Positions 17,706 to 28,936 of a DNA stretch of 53,575 nt are shown here, piece by piece. Under the pieces are notes generated by a model. The model was not told the origin of the DNA. It did not search any database and was given only the letters and a program-made list of their open reading frames with translations. How positions within the stretch are numbered: position 1 is the first letter of the stretch; every line of letters begins with the position of its first letter. This stretch comes from Clostridia bacterium. Lineage in GTDB: Bacteria; Bacillota; Clostridia; Oscillospirales; SIG627. The position numbers were made by a program, and so were the translations under genes. The DNA is taken from positions 1 to 53,575 of the forward strand of contig JAFSGN010000015.1 of assembly GCA_017440805.1 (NCBI GenBank), read 5' to 3'.

Positions 17706-17746
17706 GGGAACCGGCGCACATTTTGGTGTGCGTCTGTTCCCGTTTT
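17706..17746 (+). terminator. Hairpin between aminotransferase and dehydrogenase genes
   Basis: GGGAAC...GTTCCC enclosing a GCGCACA/TGTGCG stem, then GTTTTG. It is probably an attenuating terminator, since the next gene has no clear promoter in the 32 bases left. Confidence 0.65.
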
Positions 17747-17778
17747 GTTCACAAAAATAATTGAAAGGTGCTACACTT

Positions 17779-18819
17779 ATGAAAAAAGTTAAATGGGGCG
17801 TTATAGGCGCCGGCGGTATCGCTGACAGAAGAACTCTCCCCGGCATGATGCTGGCTAACAACGCCGAACTTGTTGCCGTTATGGAAGTTAATATGGAACT
17901 TTCCGAAAAACTTCGTGCAAAATATAATGCAAAAAGAGCATACGATAATGCACAGGATTTGGTTAATGACCCCGAGGTAGAAGCAGTTTACATTGCATCT
18001 CCCGTAGGTTGCCATCTTGAACAGATTATTGCCGCAGCAAAGGCAAAAAAGCATGTTCTTGCTGAAAAGCCGATTGCAATGACAGTTGAAGATGCTGAAA
18101 AAGCATTGGCTGTATGTAATGAAAACGGTGTTCTATCCGCTTCCGGATTTATGATGCGTTACCACGCTTATCACCAGAAAATGAAGGAATTCATTGCCGA
18201 AGGAAATCTCGGTGACATTGTTTCCTGCCGCGGTCAGCTCACCTGCTGGTATCCGCCCATCGAAAACGCATGGCGTCAGAAAAAGGAACTTTCCGGTGGC
18301 GGTGCTCTCATTGATATGGGTATCCATTGCATCGACCTTATAGAGTACATTACAGGTCAGAAAACCGTTAAAGTTTCTGCTTTCAATGACACTCTTACAC
18401 ACAACTACAATGTTGATGACTCCTCCAATGTTATTCTCAAACTTTCCGGCGGTGCTCATGCTTATGTTGACTCCAACTTCAACCTTCCCGACGCCGCTGC
18501 AAAATGCCGTCTTGAATTTTACGGCACAAGAGGAAGCATTCTTGCAGAAGGAACCATCGGTCAGGTGGAAGGCGGTAAAGTTTCGGTTGTTATTGCAGGC
18601 GAAGCAGGATATGATGCCGCTCAGAACCGTGTTGATGTTACTCCGATTGAATTTAATGTTGAATTCGGAAATATGTATACAAAAGAAATAGAGTCCTTCT
18701 CCAACTCCATCCTCAACGGTACACCCGTTGAAGTTCCCATGTCAGATGCTATCTGGATGCAAAAAGTTATCGAGGCTGCTTACCGTGCTTCTGACGAGGA
18801 AAAGGTTATTACTCTCTGA
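17779..18819 (+). CDS. Gfo/Idh/MocA-family NAD(P)-dependent oxidoreductase
   Basis: A 346-aa sugar or inositol dehydrogenase. The Rossmann motif GVIGAGGIAD is at residues 6-15; AEKPIAM carries the family Lys of the EKP motif; GGGALIDMGIHCIDL carries the catalytic-type Asp and His. The substrate is not determinable. I start at ATG 17779 with GAAAGGTG just upstream; the TTG at 17761 lies inside that site. It shares the high-expression codon bias of the preceding aminotransferase, so the two are likely partners in one pathway. A strong terminator follows. Confidence 0.88.
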   Translation: MKKVKWGVIGAGGIADRRTLPGMMLANNAELVAVMEVNMELSEKLRAKYNAKRAYDNAQDLVNDPEVEAVYIASPVGCHLEQIIAAAKAKKHVLAEKPIAMTVEDAEKALAVCNENGVLSASGFMMRYHAYHQKMKEFIAEGNLGDIVSCRGQLTCWYPPIENAWRQKKELSGGGALIDMGIHCIDLIEYITGQKTVKVSAFNDTLTHNYNVDDSSNVILKLSGGAHAYVDSNFNLPDAAAKCRLEFYGTRGSILAEGTIGQVEGGKVSVVIAGEAGYDAAQNRVDVTPIEFNVEFGNMYTKEIESFSNSILNGTPVEVPMSDAIWMQKVIEAAYRASDEEKVITL

Positions 18820-18839
18820 TTTGATTTTAAACCGGTTTC

Positions 18840-18876
18840 AAAAGAGGTTGCTGCTACTTGCGGCGACCTCTTTTTT
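18840..18876 (+). terminator. Terminator after the dehydrogenase gene
   Basis: AAAAGAGGTT (18840-18849) pairs with GACCTCTTTT (18865-18874), then more T. Confidence 0.8.
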
Positions 18877-18910
18877 GTTTTTATTTTGCGTCATAACCGG
18901 CCTTCACAGG

Positions 18911-18939
18911 TTGACATTCCAAATAAAGTGTGATATAAT
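18911..18939 (+). promoter_or_regulatory. Promoter of the miaB-mutSL operon
   Basis: TTGACA (18911-18916), 17 bases, TATAAT (18934-18939), with an extended TGA before the -10 box: a full consensus. Confidence 0.85.
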
Positions 18940-19021
18940 AATAAATAATATTATGATTTTATATATTATAGAATTTTTGACTTAACCATTACAAATTTAT
19001 ATTGTGAAACCGGTGATAAAA

Positions 19022-20458
19022 ATGCCTTCAAACAAACTCATTTTAGAAAAAAAGGAATTACCCGAATCAATAAAAATGCTTTCCGAGTTGAATGATAAAT
19101 TTTATTCTGCCGAGGGCAGATACCCCATGGTTTATATCGAGACTTACGGTTGTCAGCAAAACGAAGCAGATTCAGAACGCATTCTTGGAATTCTCACCTC
19201 TTCGGGATATGAAATTACACAAGACAAACAAAAATCCGACCTTATTTTAGTAAACACATGTGCGGTACGGGAACACGCCGAATTAAAGGCACTTTCAAAT
19301 ACAGGCAATCTCAAGCATCTGAAAGAAACAAATCCAAATCTTATTATCGGTGTATGCGGATGCATGATACAGCAGGAGCACCGCGCAGATGATATAAAAC
19401 ACAAATATCCATATGTAGACTTTGTTTTCGGCACCAATATGATGCATCAGATTGCAAACATCGTATACACAGCCCGGATGAAAAAAGGACGCGGTTTTTT
19501 CGTTGAGGATTATCAGATAAACCCCGGTACAATGAGGGAAGACATTCCTGTTGTAAGAGAAAGCAGTTACAAGGCATGGGTATCAACAATGTATGGATGC
19601 AATAATTTTTGCTCATACTGTGTAGTGCCGTATGTACGGGGCAGAGAAAGAAGCCGTAAAAAAGAAATGATTGTTTCGGAAATCCGCTCTCTTGTGGAAC
19701 AAGGATACCGTGAAATAACCCTTTTGGGACAAAATGTAAACTCTTACGGAAAAGACCTGTACGGGAAAGCAGAATTCGGAAGTCTTTTGCGTGATATATG
19801 CAAAATTGAGGGGAATTTCTGGATAAGGTTTATGACCTCCCATCCGAAAGATGCCACAGAGGAACTTTGTGAAATAATTTCCGAAAACCCGAAAATATCA
19901 AATCATTTCCATTTACCCATGCAGTCGGGAAGCAATGATATACTTAAAGCAATGCACAGAGGATATACAAGAGAGGAATATTTCAGGTATATTGACCTTT
20001 TAAGAGCGAAAATTCCCGATATATGTATTACAAGCGATTTTATCGTGGGTTTCCCCGGGGAAACAGAGCAGGATTTTGAGTTAACGCTTGACGCATTGAA
20101 AAGAATTAAATTTGACCAGGTGTACTCGTTTGTGTATTCTAAGCGAAAAGGAACACCGGCAGAAAAAATGGCAGACCAGATTCCCGAACAGGTGAAAAAA
20201 GAACGCATTACCCGTCTTTTGGAAATTCAGGGTGAGATTTCAGGAGAAAACAACAAAAAATACGAAGGGAAAACAGTTTCCGTACTTGTGGAGGGTGAAA
20301 GCAAGACCGACCCGGATATGTTTACGGGCAGATGTTATCACAACAAGTTGGTACACTTTAAAAAACCTCAGAATGCACAAGATATTATCGGAACTTTTGT
20401 TGATATAAAAATAGAAAAAGGCGATGCGTTTTCTATGAAAGGAAACATTATACAATGA
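19022..20458 (+). CDS. miaB: tRNA-2-methylthio-N6-dimethylallyladenosine synthase
   Basis: A 478-aa radical-SAM methylthiotransferase that adds the 2-methylthio group to i6A37 of tRNAs. The N-terminal MTTase domain carries YIETYGCQQNEADS (Cys44) and VNTCAVREHAE and GVCGCMIQ for the auxiliary cluster. The radical-SAM triad is C193-N-N-F-C197-S-Y-C200. A TRAM-like domain ends the protein. I prefer ATG 19022 with GGTGAT 5 bases upstream; the GTG at 19004 has no site. The next gene overlaps it by 4 bases. miaB-ymcA-mutS-mutL is also the gene order in Bacillus. Confidence 0.95.
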   Translation: MPSNKLILEKKELPESIKMLSELNDKFYSAEGRYPMVYIETYGCQQNEADSERILGILTSSGYEITQDKQKSDLILVNTCAVREHAELKALSNTGNLKHLKETNPNLIIGVCGCMIQQEHRADDIKHKYPYVDFVFGTNMMHQIANIVYTARMKKGRGFFVEDYQINPGTMREDIPVVRESSYKAWVSTMYGCNNFCSYCVVPYVRGRERSRKKEMIVSEIRSLVEQGYREITLLGQNVNSYGKDLYGKAEFGSLLRDICKIEGNFWIRFMTSHPKDATEELCEIISENPKISNHFHLPMQSGSNDILKAMHRGYTREEYFRYIDLLRAKIPDICITSDFIVGFPGETEQDFELTLDALKRIKFDQVYSFVYSKRKGTPAEKMADQIPEQVKKERITRLLEIQGEISGENNKKYEGKTVSVLVEGESKTDPDMFTGRCYHNKLVHFKKPQNAQDIIGTFVDIKIEKGDAFSMKGNIIQ

Positions 20459-20844
20459 AAATACTTGACATGGCAAAGGCACTGGGTGAGGCAATAAAAG
20501 ACGACCCCCGCACAGTGCGTTATCAAAATGCAAAATCCGTTTGCGACAACGACAAGAACCTTTCCTCTGCCATAAACGAATATAATGTGCAGAAAATGGC
20601 ATTGGGCGAACATTTAAGAGGAGAAAACCCTGACCACGATGTTACCGATGCTATTCAACGCAGAGTTGAAGAACTCTACGAAATTGTTGTTTCTAATCCG
20701 ATAATGGCCGAATATCGTGAAAGCGAAAAGGAATTTAACGATTTTTTAAGTCTTGTCAACATGACTATTTCAAGCGGAATCACAGGAGAAGAAATCGGTT
20801 GTACCGAGGAGAAGTGCAAAACCTGCGGAAAGTGCAACCACTGA
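20455..20844 (+). CDS. YlbF/YmcA (RicA/RicF) family protein with a four-Cys tail
   Basis: A 129-aa helical protein of the Com_YlbF family. Its place directly after miaB and before mutS corresponds to ymcA (ricA) in Bacillus. There YmcA, YlbF and YaaT form a complex that affects RNase Y, competence and biofilms and binds [4Fe-4S] clusters. Here the C-terminus has C116-x4-C121-x2-C124-x2-C127, a credible Fe-S or metal ligand set. It overlaps miaB (ATGA). No second YlbF-type or YaaT gene is in the window. Confidence 0.85.
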   Translation: MKILDMAKALGEAIKDDPRTVRYQNAKSVCDNDKNLSSAINEYNVQKMALGEHLRGENPDHDVTDAIQRRVEELYEIVVSNPIMAEYRESEKEFNDFLSLVNMTISSGITGEEIGCTEEKCKTCGKCNH

Positions 20845-20879
20845 AAACTTTTTAGATTACTGAAAGGTAAGGAAAATTT

Positions 20880-23465
20880 ATGCCGACTCCCATGATGCAA
20901 CAATATTTCCAGATAAAAAACGAATATAAGGACTATCTTCTTTTCTATCGTTTGGGCGACTTTTACGAAATGTTTTATGACGATGCAAAAATTGTATCTT
21001 CTGAACTTGATTTGGTCTTAACAGGAAAAAATTGCGGTGAAGAAGAGCGGGCTCCTATGTGCGGAATTCCGTATCACAGCGTAGACTCTTATATTCCAAA
21101 ACTAATTGAAAAGGGATATAAAATTGCAATATGCGAACAGACAGAGGACCCTGCAACCGCCAAGGGACTTGTTAAAAGAGATGTTGTACGCATAATCACC
21201 CCCGGCACTCTTACCCAAAGCGAATATCTGAAAGATTCTGCCAACAATTATCTTGCGTCCCTGTACTATTCGGGCAGGGATTCCGCTGTTGCATTCTGTG
21301 ATATTTCCACAGGCGAAATATATACCACTCTGTGTCAGGGAGATGCAAATTCGTCATCTGCCGTGATTGACCAACTTGCCTTATATTCTCCCAGTGAACT
21401 TATTACAAATATTTCCGAAAAAGATGCACCCGAGATATTCAAGTTTATAAATAACACATTAAAATGTTCTCTTACCACCGACAAATCCGATTATTTTGAT
21501 AAGTCATCATGTGAAGATACAATTATTGAAAACTCAGGTGAAAACGCCCAGACTCTGGGTGTTGAGGGCAACTCCCCCATCCTGCCCGCCCTAAGTGCTT
21601 TATTCCTTTACCTGCGCGAAACACAGAAAAGCGAACTTAAAAATATTAAAAAAATAAATCTTTACGCACAAAGTGCTTTTCTTTCTTTGGATGCATCAAC
21701 ACGGCGTAACCTTGAACTTTGTGAAACAATGCGGACCAAAACCAAAAAAGGTTCTTTGCTGGGAACACTTGACAAGACAAGAACCTCCGGCGGTGCAAGA
21801 ACTCTCCGCCGTTGGTTGGAAGCACCTCTCACAAACTGTCTTTACATAAAAAACCGTCAGGATGCCATATCGCATTTTGTATCCAATGAAATGTTCAGAG
21901 ATGATATACGGAATTTACTGGACTCGGTTTATGATATTGAGCGTGTACTTACCAAAGTCATTTACCAGAATTGTTCTTCACGGGATTTAAAAGCACTTGA
22001 AAAAACTTTGACAGTTTTACCTCAAATTAAAAATATGCTTTTATCTTCGGGTTCACCGCAACTTGAATCCATGGGTGAAAAACTTCTGGAACTCAACCAA
22101 CTCAGAGAACTTATATTCAACTCAATTACAGATGACCCGCCGTTTTCTGTTCGTGAGGGCGGGTTTATAAAAAACGGATTCAACAGCGATGTTGATGAGT
22201 TGCGGATTATTATTTCGGACAGTAAATCCTATCTTGCCGCAATAGAGCAGTCCGAAAAAGAAATGACCGGAATAAAGAATCTTAAAGTCGGCTACAACCG
22301 GGTATTCGGTTACTACATCGAAGTCACAAAATCAATGCTTTCTCTTGTGCCGGACAGATACATCCGCCGCCAGACGCTCACCGGTGCAGAAAGGTACATA
22401 ACAAACGAACTTAAAGAAGTTGAAGGAAAAGTTCTTGGGGCAAAAGACAAAATACAAGCCCTTGAGTACACTTTGTTTGTGGAAATTTGCGACAAAGTAC
22501 GCGAATATAAGGAACATCTCCAGCAAGATGCGGTTATTCTTTCTACAATTGATGCTTATGCCTCTTTAGGAGAGGTTGCGGCAAAAAATTCTTATGTGTG
22601 TCCGGAAGTTGACTATTCAGATAAGCTTGTGCTTGAAAACTCCAGACATCCGATTGTAGAACAATATGCGCAGACCTTGTTTGTTCCCAATGATGCAAAC
22701 CTTGACTGCGACCAGAATCGACTCAATATAATTACAGGTCCCAATATGGCGGGCAAATCAACATATATGCGTCAGGTCGCCCTGATAGTTATAATGGCAC
22801 AGATAGGCTCTTTTGTGCCTGCAAAATATGCAAGGGTGGGCATTGTTGATAAAATATTTACCAGAATCGGAGCATCTGACGATTTATCACAAGGTTCCTC
22901 CACCTTTATGCTGGAAATGAAAGAAGTAGCATCCATACTCAGCGGTGCAACACAAAAAAGTCTTATTATATACGACGAAATTGGTCGGGGAACAAGTACT
23001 TTTGACGGGATGAGCATTGCCCGTGCAGTCCTCGAATACACTGCCGAGAAAATTATGGCAAAAACGCTTTTTGCAACACATTATCATGAACTTTCCGAAC
23101 TTGAAGGAATAGTTAAGGGCGTCAAGAATTACAATATTGCCGCAAAAAAACGCGGTGACGATATTATCTTTCTCAGAAAAATTATTTCCGGCTCTGCAGA
23201 CGACAGTTACGGCATTGAGGTTGCAAAACTGGCAGGTGTGCCAAACGAGGTCATTTCACTTGCAAAAAAATATCTTAAACAACTTGAGGGTGACGCTCCG
23301 CAGAAAAAAACTGTTTCACCTATGGACACCGACGATATAACTATGGGTACAGCACTTTCGCAGTCAATAATTGACGAAATGAAAAAAATAGATGTAAATG
23401 TCCTCACTCCTATTGAAGCACTTGAAAAATTACACAATTTATGCAAAGAAGCACGGAGCATCTAA
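20880..23465 (+). CDS. mutS: DNA mismatch repair ATPase MutS
   Basis: An 861-aa mismatch sensor. The N-terminal domain has MMQQYFQIKNEYKDYLLFYRLGDFYEMFYDDA with the Phe-x-Glu mismatch-reading motif (FYEMF). The lever and clamp domains follow. The ATPase has Walker A GPNMAGKST (620-628), LIIYDEIGRGTSTFDG (Walker B and D-loop) and FATHYHELSEL. It is full length for bacterial MutS1, with a short C-terminal tail. AAGGTAAGGA lies before the ATG. Its TAA is followed without a gap by the mutL ATG. Confidence 0.97.
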   Translation: MPTPMMQQYFQIKNEYKDYLLFYRLGDFYEMFYDDAKIVSSELDLVLTGKNCGEEERAPMCGIPYHSVDSYIPKLIEKGYKIAICEQTEDPATAKGLVKRDVVRIITPGTLTQSEYLKDSANNYLASLYYSGRDSAVAFCDISTGEIYTTLCQGDANSSSAVIDQLALYSPSELITNISEKDAPEIFKFINNTLKCSLTTDKSDYFDKSSCEDTIIENSGENAQTLGVEGNSPILPALSALFLYLRETQKSELKNIKKINLYAQSAFLSLDASTRRNLELCETMRTKTKKGSLLGTLDKTRTSGGARTLRRWLEAPLTNCLYIKNRQDAISHFVSNEMFRDDIRNLLDSVYDIERVLTKVIYQNCSSRDLKALEKTLTVLPQIKNMLLSSGSPQLESMGEKLLELNQLRELIFNSITDDPPFSVREGGFIKNGFNSDVDELRIIISDSKSYLAAIEQSEKEMTGIKNLKVGYNRVFGYYIEVTKSMLSLVPDRYIRRQTLTGAERYITNELKEVEGKVLGAKDKIQALEYTLFVEICDKVREYKEHLQQDAVILSTIDAYASLGEVAAKNSYVCPEVDYSDKLVLENSRHPIVEQYAQTLFVPNDANLDCDQNRLNIITGPNMAGKSTYMRQVALIVIMAQIGSFVPAKYARVGIVDKIFTRIGASDDLSQGSSTFMLEMKEVASILSGATQKSLIIYDEIGRGTSTFDGMSIARAVLEYTAEKIMAKTLFATHYHELSELEGIVKGVKNYNIAAKKRGDDIIFLRKIISGSADDSYGIEVAKLAGVPNEVISLAKKYLKQLEGDAPQKKTVSPMDTDDITMGTALSQSIIDEMKKIDVNVLTPIEALEKLHNLCKEARSI

Positions 23466-25463
23466 ATGGGAATTATTAATCTGTTAGACCAGCACACAAT
23501 TAATCTTATTTCTGCAGGCGAAGTTGTTGAACGACCTGCCTCAGTAATAAAAGAACTTCTGGAAAACGCAATTGATGCCGGCTCCACTTTAATTACAGTG
23601 GAGATAAAGGCAGGAGGCGCTTCGTATATGCGTGTCAGCGACAACGGAAAAGGTATGTCGCATGACGATGTGTTGATGTGTGTAAAAAAACATGCCACCA
23701 GTAAAATTAAAAATTCCGAAGATTTAAGCGGAATAAATACGCTGGGATTCAGAGGTGAAGCCCTGGCGGCAATTTCTTCGGTATCAAGATTTCAAATTAT
23801 TTCCAGACGAGAAGAAGACATTACAGGAACTCTCCTTGAATTTAACGGTGAAGAAAAAACAAAAGAAGAAGACAGCGGATGCCCGGCAGGCACTTCCGTT
23901 ACGGTGTGTGATTTGTTTTTCAATCTTCCCGCACGAAGAAAATTTTTGAAAAAACCCGCTACCGAAACAGGCGTCATCTCCCAATATGTTGAAAAAATAG
24001 CCCTTTCCCATCCGGAAATTGCATTTAAGTATACTGCAGACGGAAATCTTAAATTTCAGACAGCCGGCAACTCAAGTCTTTCCGATACAATTTATTCCAT
24101 TTACGGCAGAGAATTTGCATCGGAAATTGAGGAAGTATCTTATCAGCAAGACGGAATTTCGGTAAAAGGCTATATTACAAAACCCGAGTATTCCAAAACA
24201 AACCGCAATTTTCAGACAGTTTTTGTAAATAATCGTTATGTCCGTGCAAAGTCTGTTATGTTTGCAGTTGAAGATGCTTATAAAAATTATATATTGAGTG
24301 ACAAATACCCTTGTTATGTTTTATTTTGTGAAGTCAATCCGCATACCGTTGATGTAAATGTCCATCCGGCAAAACTTGAAATCAAGTTCTCCGATGAAAA
24401 AGCAGTTTATTCTGTTGTTTTTACGGCGGTACGAACAACTCTGCAGAATTTAAAAAACCCGTTGGCTCTGCAACAGGATATCCCGCGGCAGGTTACAGTT
24501 GACAATCCGGTCCGCCGGCAAGAAAACAAAGAAATTACCGAGCAAAACAAAAAAGAAGTTTTATCTGACAACTGTCACATAAAAAACGACACTCCGAAAG
24601 AAACAACTGCGTTGCCGTTTAAAAGTTTTGAAGAAATCTTCAAAATTGAAGAGGTTAAACCCGACAGCAAACAACTGGAATTCCTCCATGAGCAGTCGGA
24701 AGCACACGGCTTTAAAACTGCAGAACCCATAGGAGTACTTCATTCATCCGATGCTTTTGAACACAAAAAAGGCGATGTGATTATAAATGAGGTTCAGAAT
24801 TACAACAGTTCTTCCGTGCCCCAAAAGGACACTCCTGAAAACATTGTGTGCGATCCACCGATTGTTCTGGAAGAAACACGCGTGGATTACAGAATGATTG
24901 GAGAAGTTTTCAATACATATATACTTGTTGAAAGCGGCGAAAATCTTGTTTTGATTGACAAGCACGCGGCACATGAACGGATACTTTATGAAGAATTGAA
25001 AAAATCCTCAAAAAATGATGCCGTACAGTTGCTTATGGTTCCGGCAGTTGTTGAATTAGACAGAAAGACTGCCGAATGCATATCCGACTTTACAGAACAA
25101 ATAACAAGTCTGGGGTTTGAAATCGAGCCGTTCGGAGACAATTCTTTTATCATCCGAAGTGTTCCAGCCATATTTTCGGGAATTTCCCAGGATGATATAC
25201 AGGACATTGTGGAGGCAATTGCCGAAAACATTGCGGAAGGCAAAAAAACCTCACTTCCCGTAGATACGGTGTATGACGACATTTTACATACAGCAGCATG
25301 TAAAGCGGCTATAAAAGCAAAGCGGAAATACGCTGCTGAGGACATGGAATTTTTAGTCAAGAGATTATACGAACTGGGTAATATCACCTACTGTCCTCAC
25401 GGCAGACCTGTTTGCAGAATATTTACCAAAAAAGAACTCAACAAATTATTTTTCAGAACATAA
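23466..25463 (+). CDS. mutL: DNA mismatch repair endonuclease MutL
   Basis: A 665-aa GHKL ATPase with a C-terminal nicking domain. N-terminal motifs: IDAGSTLITVEI, DNGKGM and GFRGEALAAISSVS. After a variable linker (~330-470) the C-terminal domain has DKHAAHERILYEE starting at Asp498, which fits the DxHAxxExxxxE metal-binding motif of endonuclease-active MutL. A CPHGRP motif near the end supports this. So mismatch repair here is the MutH-independent type. It starts at the base after the mutS stop. Confidence 0.96.
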   Translation: MGIINLLDQHTINLISAGEVVERPASVIKELLENAIDAGSTLITVEIKAGGASYMRVSDNGKGMSHDDVLMCVKKHATSKIKNSEDLSGINTLGFRGEALAAISSVSRFQIISRREEDITGTLLEFNGEEKTKEEDSGCPAGTSVTVCDLFFNLPARRKFLKKPATETGVISQYVEKIALSHPEIAFKYTADGNLKFQTAGNSSLSDTIYSIYGREFASEIEEVSYQQDGISVKGYITKPEYSKTNRNFQTVFVNNRYVRAKSVMFAVEDAYKNYILSDKYPCYVLFCEVNPHTVDVNVHPAKLEIKFSDEKAVYSVVFTAVRTTLQNLKNPLALQQDIPRQVTVDNPVRRQENKEITEQNKKEVLSDNCHIKNDTPKETTALPFKSFEEIFKIEEVKPDSKQLEFLHEQSEAHGFKTAEPIGVLHSSDAFEHKKGDVIINEVQNYNSSSVPQKDTPENIVCDPPIVLEETRVDYRMIGEVFNTYILVESGENLVLIDKHAAHERILYEELKKSSKNDAVQLLMVPAVVELDRKTAECISDFTEQITSLGFEIEPFGDNSFIIRSVPAIFSGISQDDIQDIVEAIAENIAEGKKTSLPVDTVYDDILHTAACKAAIKAKRKYAAEDMEFLVKRLYELGNITYCPHGRPVCRIFTKKELNKLFFRT

Positions 25464-25469
25464 GGATAG

Positions 25470-26609
<1,140 letters not shown>

Positions 26610-26619
26610 TCGTTATGTA

Positions 26620-26648
26620 TTGATTTTTTTATTAAATTATGATAAACT
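26620..26648 (+). promoter_or_regulatory. Promoter candidate for the lipoprotein gene
   Basis: TTGATT (26620-26625), 17 bases, TAAACT (26643-26648). Confidence 0.45.
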
Positions 26649-26675
26649 GTATTAGTTCGTCGAAAGGAGTTCTGT

Positions 26676-27482
26676 ATGAATAATTTGAAAAAAACTGTTT
26701 TCTTTCTTTTTCTTTCCGTAATATGCTTTATTTTGGTGTCCTGTTCATCCGATGTTGATAATACAGCCGTTCTTGACGGCATTCTTCTGGAGAAACTTTC
26801 CGGTGTAAACCTTGCTGATACTTTTCTGATTGCATCGGAAGAGATTAACGAGGACCCTGTTTCCAAGGCATTTGAAAACAAAGATCCATACTTCAGCGGG
26901 GTATATACTACCGAGGAAAAGATTTACAAATTTTTCCCGGACGGTACTCTTGATACCTATTTACCGGACGGTGTTTTACAACGGCTTACTTATTCGATTG
27001 TATACCCCGACCAGCAAAACACTGCAATAAAACTTGTAATCTCAGGTGATGGGCAGGAAAATGAATTCCGTTTCAAGAAAAGTACCGGAAACGGATTTGA
27101 TGCTGTACTTATTGACCAGAACGGAAATGACGGCAATGTTCATTCTTTCTTGTATTCGTCATTTTATGAATCCTTTATTGACCTCAAACCCTTTTTTGAG
27201 GAGACCTTATATAATTCAGGTGTTGTATGGATGTTTACCCAAGACGGATTTTTAAGAGCAATAGATGAATACGGAAACACATATACATATCTGTTTAATT
27301 TAGACTATGTCACCAACGACGACGGAGTTGTGGAAAAATATCTTCTTATCGGAGAAAATGTAGGTCATGACAACGAAGTAATCACACGCTTGAAAATAAC
27401 AAATTATTCTCCCAAGAGTATTACAACTAAAAAAATAGTCGACGGAGAAGAAGCGGACGAAGAAATTGTTTTCACAATGTAA
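26676..27482 (+). CDS. Predicted lipoprotein of unknown function
   Basis: A 268-aa exported protein. MNNLKK, a hydrophobic core and LVSC give a type II signal peptide with lipidation at Cys23. The mature part is acidic and beta-rich, with repeated short units of the KFFPDGTLDTYLPDGV kind, common in clostridial surface lipoproteins. I do not recognise a catalytic motif. AAAGGAG lies 6 bases before the ATG. It sits between tgt and glyQS, and only 44 bases separate it from glyQS, so glyQS may be co-transcribed. Confidence 0.75.
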   Translation: MNNLKKTVFFLFLSVICFILVSCSSDVDNTAVLDGILLEKLSGVNLADTFLIASEEINEDPVSKAFENKDPYFSGVYTTEEKIYKFFPDGTLDTYLPDGVLQRLTYSIVYPDQQNTAIKLVISGDGQENEFRFKKSTGNGFDAVLIDQNGNDGNVHSFLYSSFYESFIDLKPFFEETLYNSGVVWMFTQDGFLRAIDEYGNTYTYLFNLDYVTNDDGVVEKYLLIGENVGHDNEVITRLKITNYSPKSITTKKIVDGEEADEEIVFTM

Positions 27483-27526
27483 TATAATTTGATGATTTTA
27501 ATAATATAACAATCCGGAGGATAAAA

Positions 27527-28903
27527 ATGACTAATTCTGAAAAAACAATGGAAAAAGTAGTTGCCCTTTGCAAAGGAAGAGGCTTTGTATATGCAGGCTC
27601 GGAAATTTACGGTGGCTTATCAAATACATGGGACTACGGTCCTTTGGGTGTTGAACTCAAAAACAATGTAAAACGCGCATGGTGGAAAAAATTCGTTCAG
27701 GAATCACAGTATAATGTCGGACTTGACTGTGCTATTCTTATGAATCCACAGACATGGGTTGCTTCGGGACATCTGGGTGGTTTTTCCGACCCTCTTATGG
27801 ACTGCAAAGACTGTAAAACACGCCACAGAGCAGACAAATTGGTGGAAGATTTTACCGGCGAATCTGCTGATGGTATGTCCAATGAGCAACTTATGGACTT
27901 TATAAAAGAAAAAGGTATCAAATGCCCGAATTGCGGTTCTTCAAACTTTACAGATATACGCAAATTCAATCTTATGTTTAAAACCTTCCAGGGTGTTACC
28001 GAGGATGCAAAAAATGAAATTTATCTTCGCCCCGAAACTGCACAGGGAATTTTTGTAAACTTTAAAAATGTTACCAGAACAACCCGTAAAAAAGTTCCTT
28101 TCGGTGTTTGCCAGATAGGTAAATCCTTCAGAAATGAAATCACTCCAGGAAACTTCACTTTCCGTACCCGCGAATTTGAGCAGATGGAACTTGAATTTTT
28201 CTGCAAACCCGATACCGACCTTGAATGGTTTGCTTACTGGAAGGACTATTGTGCAAACTTCCTCTACAGTCTTGGTATGAAGAAGGAAAATCTCAAACTC
28301 CGCGACCATTCCAAAGAAGAACTTTCTTTCTATTCCAAGGCAACAACTGACTTTGAGTATCTTTTCCCGTTTGGATGGGGAGAATTATGGGGTATTGCGG
28401 ACAGAACCGATTATGACCTTTCCCAACATCAGAAATTCTCAGGTGAATCAATGGAATATTTCGACCCTGAAACAAATGAAAAATATATTCCGTATGTTGT
28501 TGAGCCTTCTCTGGGTGCTGACCGTGTTACTCTTGCCTTCCTGGTTGAAGCATACGATGAAGAAGAAATTGCAGAGGGCGATGTAAGAACCGTACTTCGT
28601 TTCCACCCTGCACTTGCCCCTGTCAAAGCGGCTGTTCTTCCTCTTTCAAAGAAACTGGGCGAAAAAGCAAGTGAACTTTATGTTCAACTTGCAAAGAGTT
28701 TTAATGTAGAATACGATGATGCAGGCTCTATCGGAAAAAGATATCGCCGTCAAGACGAAATCGGTACTCCTTTCTGTATAACCTATGACTTTGATACAGA
28801 AAACGACAATTCGGTTACAATCCGCGACCGCGACACAATGGAACAGATTCGTCTGCCGATTGACCAGGTCGCCGCTTATATTGAAAGCAAAATGGCATTT
28901 TAA
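27527..28903 (+). CDS. glyQS: Glycyl-tRNA synthetase, single-chain dimeric type
   Basis: A 458-aa class II synthetase of the alpha2 kind. Motif 1 region: [33 protein letters not shown] zinc module is formed by CKDC and CPNC (~residues 90-145). Motif 2: [25 protein letters not shown]. Motif 3: [15 protein letters not shown]. The anticodon-binding domain is C-terminal. No T-box leader fits in the 44 bases upstream. GGAGG precedes the ATG, and leuS follows after 33 bases. Confidence 0.96.
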   Translation: MTNSEKTMEKVVALCKGRGFVYAGSEIYGGLSNTWDYGPLGVELKNNVKRAWWKKFVQESQYNVGLDCAILMNPQTWVASGHLGGFSDPLMDCKDCKTRHRADKLVEDFTGESADGMSNEQLMDFIKEKGIKCPNCGSSNFTDIRKFNLMFKTFQGVTEDAKNEIYLRPETAQGIFVNFKNVTRTTRKKVPFGVCQIGKSFRNEITPGNFTFRTREFEQMELEFFCKPDTDLEWFAYWKDYCANFLYSLGMKKENLKLRDHSKEELSFYSKATTDFEYLFPFGWGELWGIADRTDYDLSQHQKFSGESMEYFDPETNEKYIPYVVEPSLGADRVTLAFLVEAYDEEEIAEGDVRTVLRFHPALAPVKAAVLPLSKKLGEKASELYVQLAKSFNVEYDDAGSIGKRYRRQDEIGTPFCITYDFDTENDNSVTIRDRDTMEQIRLPIDQVAAYIESKMAF

Positions 28904-28936
28904 TCTTTTTGCCAATTCAGAAAGGAACCGTTAATC

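Noticed and set aside
27483..27526. T-box or other leader control of glyQS, leuS and lysS
   Set aside because: Only 44, 33 and 27 bases precede these genes, too little for a T-box; they sit inside longer transcripts.
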